A DNA stretch of 43,303 nt from Pseudomonadota bacterium. Lineage in GTDB: Bacteria > Pseudomonadota > Gammaproteobacteria > Burkholderiales > Burkholderiaceae_C. Location of the stretch: the NCBI GenBank assembly GCA_018241405.1, contig JAFEDY010000015.1, positions 1 through 43,303 on the forward strand, written 5' to 3'. Numbering within the stretch: the stretch's first letter is position 1; every line of letters starts with the position of its first letter. Below, one piece after another: positions 36,572-43,303 of this stretch. Below the pieces are notes generated by a model. That model ran no database searches, had not been told where the DNA came from, and saw nothing but the letters and a program-made list of their open reading frames with translations. The position numbers were made by a program, and so were the translations under genes.

Positions 36572-36616
36572 AAGCGAAGATTGTAGAAGCGCCAATATGG
36601 CGGAATAGACCGACAA

Positions 36617-39538
<2,922 letters not shown>

Positions 39539-39813
39539 TGCCAGGATGTAGGATCCGAATGTGTGCATTGCATGGAGTGGCATCCCAACTCCCGGGCGCT
39601 GTGGCAGCCTGGAAGATTGCCGGCTTATAGGTGGCGGCCATGAGCCACGTAGATCTGTGTTCAGCCCATCCGTCCGGACTCCCGGCATGCAACCCCTGAA
39701 CAAAACTGGAAGGGTCGCTCCTGTGTGGAGCGTCTGCCCTACCCGTTGTACCGCACTGATGGGCGCAACAGCCGGACCATGAAAACCCTTGCCATTTGTC
39801 AGACGACTACGGT
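39539..39813. other. 275-bp intergenic region before the AT-richer gene
   Basis: No ORF is supported. There is a hairpin CGCTCC-TGTGT-GGAGCG at 39716-39732. Base composition falls from the topB end toward the next gene, as expected at a boundary of acquired DNA. Confidence 0.4.
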
Positions 39814-40530
39814 ATGGAACCATACTTCTTCACTGGCGTTGTGTTGCCTGAACGCGCACAGTTATCCCTCCAGTTTGCGTTGGAATTTTCATATGCTGCC
39901 TCGAACATTAGTGGCACCGCGAGAGTAAGCATCGTCTTAAATCAGGTCGCGGTATGGATAGAGGGCGAACACGATTGGGATATATTCGATTTACGAAACT
40001 TCGTCAAATACATTGTTCAAAGTCATTTGGCAATGGTGGGCTATCTAAAAGGCTACGCATATGACTTTGAGATCACGCGCGTCCTGAGCCAAAGTCGTCA
40101 GATCGATTATGTATTCGGTATCGATATACCATGCATTGCCGAGCTAGGAAAATCAGTCGACATGCAAGTCGCACTGCCAAGGCTCAGAAATAAGACAACC
40201 GGTTCGTATGGTGTGTTTCTGAATCGCTGCTTCAGCGACCTTGTTTCCGCTATGAAGCACGCTGACGACACCGGTTTCTATTGTTATCGCGCTATTGAGT
40301 CACTGCGTCATCACTGCGCGGCTGTGCATGGTATATCCACCGCCGACAAATCAAAACAATGGGAAAAGTTCCGAGAAACTTCGGGGTGCGAAGAGCAGGT
40401 ACTTCGCATCATCAAGGCAGCTGCTGATCCATTACGTCACGGCGGCGTGTATGGGACTAGCTCCGAAGACCGTGCGAAGCTGTTTTCGAGTACATGGGCC
40501 GTCGTGGACGGATACCTCAACGGTATTTAG
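39814..40530 (+). CDS. hypothetical protein, AT-richer, possibly HEPN-like
   Basis: The product has 238 aa from ATG 39814 (MEPYFFTGVVLP); a TTG at 39796 would add six residues. The N-terminal half is beta-rich (SIVLNQVAVWIEGEHDWDIF). The C-terminal half is helical: YCYRAIESLRHHCAAVHG, KSKQWEKFRETSG, then AAADPLRHGGVYG and AVVDGYLNG. That pattern (RAIE, a helix, then an Arg-His-Gly motif) recalls HEPN/Apea-like domains, but the match is by eye. Codon use and base composition are plainly AT-richer than all neighbours, a sign of transfer. It is a single gene without an operon partner. Confidence 0.7.
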   Translation: MEPYFFTGVVLPERAQLSLQFALEFSYAASNISGTARVSIVLNQVAVWIEGEHDWDIFDLRNFVKYIVQSHLAMVGYLKGYAYDFEITRVLSQSRQIDYVFGIDIPCIAELGKSVDMQVALPRLRNKTTGSYGVFLNRCFSDLVSAMKHADDTGFYCYRAIESLRHHCAAVHGISTADKSKQWEKFRETSGCEEQVLRIIKAAADPLRHGGVYGTSSEDRAKLFSSTWAVVDGYLNGI

Positions 40531-40612
40531 TTATCAGCCTAGCGAACCATGTCCGGTACCAAGCGAACTCGGGTGTCAAGTGCCGGTTCGTTAAGCCACT
40601 GACCGATCTCCA

Positions 40613-40631
40613 TAGGATTGATAGCTGCTCC
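40613..40631 (+). repeat. half copy of dispersed repeat
   Basis: AGGATTGATAGCTGCTC matches the first arm of the dispersed repeat (GATAGCTGCT) between the AT-richer gene and the Fic gene. No second arm is present. Confidence 0.35.
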
Positions 40632-40649
40632 ATATCCCCCTCAGGTAAT

Positions 40650-41789
40650 TCACCCCTCCCGCGGCAATACCACCCTATACCCCGTACTCCTCCCCCCACC
40701 CTCCAGCCGCCGCAACACCCCCAGCGCCAGCAGCGCATTGATGTCCCGCAGCGCCGTATCCGGTGAGCATTTGGCGATGGCGGCCCATTTGGCGTTGGTC
40801 AGCTTGCCTTCCATGCCGTCGAGCACGCGGTTGAGCACCAGCGTCTGGCGCTCGTTCAAAGGGGTTCCGGCCCATTGCTGCCAGAAGCGGGCCTTGGTCA
40901 GCACGCCGGTCAGCAAGCTGTCTGCGCCCTGCACGGCGCGCAGCAGGCAGGCCAGGAACCACTGCAGCCAGGGCGTGACGTCCAGCGTGCCGGTTTGTGT
41001 GGTTTCCAGCTGTTCGTAGTAGTGCTTGCGTTCGCGCTGGATTTGCGCGCTCAGGCTGTAGAAGCGCTGGCCGCTGCCTTCCGCGCGCGCCAGGGCCATG
41101 TCGCCCACGGCGCGGCTGATGCGGTCGTTGCCGTCGTCAAAGGGGTGCAGGGTGACCAGCCACAGGTGGGCCAGCGCGGCGTGGATGAGCGCGTCGCCTG
41201 CGGGCGGGGCGTTGAACCAATCCAGGAATGCCTCCGTTTCCCGCGGCAGGGCGTGTGCGGGCGGGGCCTCGAAATGCACTTTTTCGCGGCCCACGGGGCC
41301 GGAGACGACCTGCATCGGCCCCGCGGCGTCGTTGCGCCACGCGCCGACATGAATACGCAGGCGGCCGCTATAACCCGTGGGGAAGAGCGCGGCATGCCAG
41401 CCGAACAGGCGCTCGGGCGTCAGCGGCTCGGCGTGGTGCAGGGTGGCGTCCAGCACCATGTCCACCACGCCGTCCACATGCCGGTCGGCGGGCGCCAGCG
41501 CGCCGATGTCCACGCCCAGGCGTCGGGCGATCGACGACCGCACGGTGGCCTGGTCCAGCGCCTCGCCTTCGATGGCGCTGGTGGTCACCACTTCCTGCGT
41601 CAGGGCCTGCAACGTGGCCTGGTCGCGCTGCGCCAGCCCTACGCCGCTCATGCGCCCGGCCAGGTGGCCTTGTGCGCGGTGCACCTGCGCCAGCGGTTCG
41701 GCCAGCGCGGCAGCGTCCCAGCGCCACTGGGGCCAGTCGGGGCGCTGCCAGAGGTAGGTGCGGGGGCGGAATGGTTGGCGGGATTGCAT
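40650..41789 (-). CDS. Fic-domain protein (DUF4172-Fic type) with C-terminal winged helix
   Basis: The 379-aa protein has a DUF4172-type N-terminus (YLWQRPDWPQWRWDAAALAE), a Fic domain and a C-terminal helix-turn-helix (LTNAKWAAIAKCSPDTALRD). Fic enzymes transfer AMP or other groups to proteins. The active-site motif is HPFDDGNDRISR at about residues 212-223; the canonical form has GNGR, so Asp replaces Gly in the anion hole. TSAIEG near residues 68-74 fits the (S/T)xxxE(G/N) inhibitory helix. ATG 41789 is chosen; the frame is open to GTG 41813. It may regulate itself through the dyad upstream. Confidence 0.88.
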   Translation of the reverse strand: MQSRQPFRPRTYLWQRPDWPQWRWDAAALAEPLAQVHRAQGHLAGRMSGVGLAQRDQATLQALTQEVVTTSAIEGEALDQATVRSSIARRLGVDIGALAPADRHVDGVVDMVLDATLHHAEPLTPERLFGWHAALFPTGYSGRLRIHVGAWRNDAAGPMQVVSGPVGREKVHFEAPPAHALPRETEAFLDWFNAPPAGDALIHAALAHLWLVTLHPFDDGNDRISRAVGDMALARAEGSGQRFYSLSAQIQRERKHYYEQLETTQTGTLDVTPWLQWFLACLLRAVQGADSLLTGVLTKARFWQQWAGTPLNERQTLVLNRVLDGMEGKLTNAKWAAIAKCSPDTALRDINALLALGVLRRLEGGGRSTGYRVVLPREG

Positions 41790-41804
41790 GCGGTGATTAT
41801 CTGA

Positions 41805-41835
41805 CTTATTCACCGCAATTTATGCGGCGAATAAG
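41805..41835. promoter_or_regulatory. imperfect palindrome upstream of the Fic gene, probable operator
   Basis: CTTATTC-A-CCGC, an AT-rich centre, then GCGG-C-GAATAAG: outer arms of 7 bp and inner arms of 4 bp match with one mismatch pair. It lies 16-46 bp before the Fic start. The winged helix of the Fic protein makes self-binding plausible. Confidence 0.55.
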
Positions 41836-41953
41836 GCCGTCAGTGCGGCCTTTGCGTGCTGTGGCCAGGGCAATCAACAGACGTCGCTACGCACTACGAT
41901 ACGCACACCCCACAACCGTGGCGGCAACAACCCCAACAGGAGACCCATACCCC

Positions 41954-42343
41954 ATGTTCAGCCACGTCATGCTGGGAGCCCGCGACCTCGACAAATCCAG
42001 GCAGTTCTACGACGCTTTCCTCGGCACCCTGGGCTGCAAGCCGGGCTTTACCGATCCGAAGAACCGCACCTTCTGGCGCCATGCGGGCAGCACCTTTGGC
42101 ATCACCGCGCCCATCAACGGGGAGCCGGCCAGCCACGGCAATGGCGCCACCACGGGTTTTGCGGCCGAGTCGCCCGAGCAGGCGGATGCGGCCCACGCGG
42201 CGGGCCTGGCCGCCGGCGGCGTGACCTGCGAAGACCCGCCCGGCTGGCGCGGCGAGGGTGCGGGCCGCATGTATCTGGCCTATCTGCGCGACCCGGCGGG
42301 CAACAAGCTGTGCGTGCTGCATCGCCCGCCGAAGGCGGCCTGA
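41954..42343 (+). CDS. VOC-family (glyoxalase/bleomycin-resistance-like) protein
   Basis: The 129-aa protein has the beta-alpha-beta fold of the vicinal oxygen chelate family: MFSHVMLGARDLDKSRQFYD at the start, and GAGRMYLAYLRDPAGNKLCV at the end with the typical DPxGN loop. The first metal-ligand His is in SHVML. No enzyme activity can be inferred. It is followed by a GST gene, with an inverted repeat between. Confidence 0.87.
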   Translation: MFSHVMLGARDLDKSRQFYDAFLGTLGCKPGFTDPKNRTFWRHAGSTFGITAPINGEPASHGNGATTGFAAESPEQADAAHAAGLAAGGVTCEDPPGWRGEGAGRMYLAYLRDPAGNKLCVLHRPPKAA

Positions 42344-42344
42344 G

Positions 42345-42395
42345 GCCGCTCACAGGCGTTTCAAGCAACAGGCCCCGCCAGCTGCCGTGAGCGGC
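42345..42395. repeat. inverted repeat between the VOC and GST genes
   Basis: GCCGCTCAC at 42345-42353 and GTGAGCGGC at 42387-42395 form a 9-bp perfect stem with a 33-base loop, right after the VOC stop. There is no T tract. Confidence 0.5.
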
Positions 42396-42424
42396 GGGCT
42401 GGCGACATCAACGGAGGATTTGCC

Positions 42425-43117
42425 ATGGCATGGACCCACCCCATTGCCGCCAAATGGCCGGCACGGCACCCCGATCGGCTGCAGCTGTATTCGCTGCCCA
42501 CGCCCAATGGCGTGAAGGTGTCGATTGCGCTCGAAGAGCTGCAGCTGCCCTACGAGGCGCACAAGGTCAGCTTCGACAGCAACGATCAGTTCTCGCCCGA
42601 GTTCCTCGCGCTCAATCCCAACAACAAGATCCCGGCCATCCTTGACCCCGATGGCCCAGGCCGCAAGCCGCTGGCGCTGTTCGAGTCGGGCGCCATCCTG
42701 GTCTATCTGGCCGGCAAGACCGGGCGCCTGCTTCCCCGGGACGCGGCCGCGCGCTACGAGACGCTGCAGTGGCTGATGTGGCAGATGGGCGGCGTGGGGC
42801 CGATGTTTGGCCAGCTCGGCTTCTTCCACAAATTCGCCGGCAAGGACTGGGAGGACAAGCGGCCGCGTGACCGCTACGTGGCAGAATCGCGGCGTCTGCT
42901 GGGCGTGCTCGAGCAGCGCCTGATGGAGCGCGAATGGATCATGGGGCCCGACTACACCATCGCCGATATCGCCGTCTTCCCCTGGGTGCGCAACCTGGTG
43001 GGTTTTTATGGCGCGGGCGATCTGGTGGGCTTCGATGCCTTTCCCCAGGTGCAGCGCGTGCTCGCTGCCTTCGTGGCGCGACCCGCCGTGCAGCGCGGAC
43101 TGCTGATTCCCACCTAA
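42425..43117 (+). CDS. glutathione S-transferase (YfcG/YghU-like)
   Basis: The 230-aa protein has the thioredoxin-fold domain (LQLYSLPTPNGVKVSIALEE, with the TPNG glutathione site of Nu-class enzymes; NPNNKIPAILD with cis-Pro; ALFESGAILVYLA with Glu-Ser) and a helical C-domain (MGPDYTIADIAVFPWV). YfcG/YghU-like enzymes are disulfide-bond reductases using glutathione. ATG 42425 follows CGGAGGA. The Gly-Pro-rich loop at residues about 75-80 is a minor insertion. Confidence 0.9.
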   Translation: MAWTHPIAAKWPARHPDRLQLYSLPTPNGVKVSIALEELQLPYEAHKVSFDSNDQFSPEFLALNPNNKIPAILDPDGPGRKPLALFESGAILVYLAGKTGRLLPRDAAARYETLQWLMWQMGGVGPMFGQLGFFHKFAGKDWEDKRPRDRYVAESRRLLGVLEQRLMEREWIMGPDYTIADIAVFPWVRNLVGFYGAGDLVGFDAFPQVQRVLAAFVARPAVQRGLLIPT

Positions 43118-43148
43118 ACCCCTCCTCGCCACAAGCAAGGACTTCACC

Positions 43149-43303
43149 ATGACAGCCACCACACCGGAAAAAAGAGGCATTCCGCCTGCATATTTGATTC
43201 TCATCGCCATGCTGCTGGGCATTGCGATCGGCTACTTCGTCTTCATCGGATTTCCGGACAAGCAGTCGGCAAAAAACATCGCGGGCTACATCTCCATCAT
43301 CTC
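43149..43303 (+). CDS. dicarboxylate/amino acid:cation symporter (DctA/GltP family), 5' end
   Basis: Only the first 51 residues are in the window: MTATTPEKRGIPPAYLILIA, then MLLGIAIGYFVFIGFPDKQS and AKNIAGYISII. This matches the first membrane helix of Na+/H+-dicarboxylate symporters. It starts 31 bp after the GST stop. The substrate is undetermined. Confidence 0.8.
   Translation, partial: MTATTPEKRGIPPAYLILIAMLLGIAIGYFVFIGFPDKQSAKNIAGYISII

Noticed and set aside
40540..40600. Repeated GCGAAC/GGTTCG elements resembling a recombination site
   Set aside because: Short, imperfect and without integrase or attC features.

Overview
The window is about 43 kb of high-GC bacterial chromosome. Gene content and order point to a betaproteobacterium of the family Comamonadaceae (Acidovorax/Alicycliphilus/Comamonas-like): glcE-glcF, exonuclease III divergent from pyrE, yajC-secD-secF followed by a DUF1631 gene, recA-recX with a divergent MarR gene, birA with a SPOR-domain partner, a TctDE-type two-component system beside a Bug-type binding protein, and a topoisomerase III ending in a SWIB domain. 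This placement is inference from gene content; there is no rRNA or tRNA gene in the window.

Layout. 1-3.2 kb: 3' end of an acyl-CoA synthetase, then glcE and glcF. 3.2-3.8 kb: decayed DNA with a broken metallo-beta-lactamase-fold gene. 3.8-7.4 kb: exonuclease III and pyrE with overlapping divergent start codons, a DUF4124 coiled-coil protein, an M48 protease and a PXPV-repeat protein. 7.5-14.1 kb: EamA exporter, AraC-type regulator, AmpG-like permease, an OmpR/EnvZ-class two-component pair, a TlpA-like thioredoxin-fold protein and a YiiM-type MOSC protein. 14.3-18.6 kb: Lrp-type regulator divergent from a 1205-aa indolepyruvate:ferredoxin oxidoreductase. 18.8-24.5 kb: yajC, secD, a small leader ORF, secF and DUF1631. 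24.6-26.8 kb: recX and recA (minus strand), two tandem LexA boxes and a divergent MarR gene. 26.8-29.8 kb: the D-amino-acid catabolic module, with an Lrp regulator divergent from dadA-dadX across a perfect 11-5-11 dyad. 30-34.3 kb: tctD-tctE, a Bug receptor and an opine-dehydrogenase-family gene. 34.3-36.5 kb (minus strand): SET-domain methyltransferase, birA, SPOR protein and a small ORF. 36.6-39.5 kb: topB with a SWIB tail. 39.5-41.8 kb: accessory patch with an AT-richer gene of unknown, possibly HEPN-like, type and a Fic protein with a likely self-operator. 41.9-43.3 kb: VOC protein, GST and the start of a dicarboxylate symporter.

The most notable unexplained signals are these. (i) A dispersed palindromic repeat of about 45-55 bp has at least seven full copies and three half copies. 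The intergenic full copies lie within about 20 bp of a stop codon, and two copies are fused in frame into glcE and topB. (ii) A 22-codon ORF with a strong Shine-Dalgarno lies between secD and secF, and its 3' part is complementary to the secF start. (iii) A 31-nt perfectly alternating purine-pyrimidine tract sits in the topB promoter. (iv) Two LexA boxes lie back to back before recA. (v) A G9 tract interrupts the kinase domain of tctE. (vi) A Fic protein with an altered core motif adjoins an AT-rich gene.
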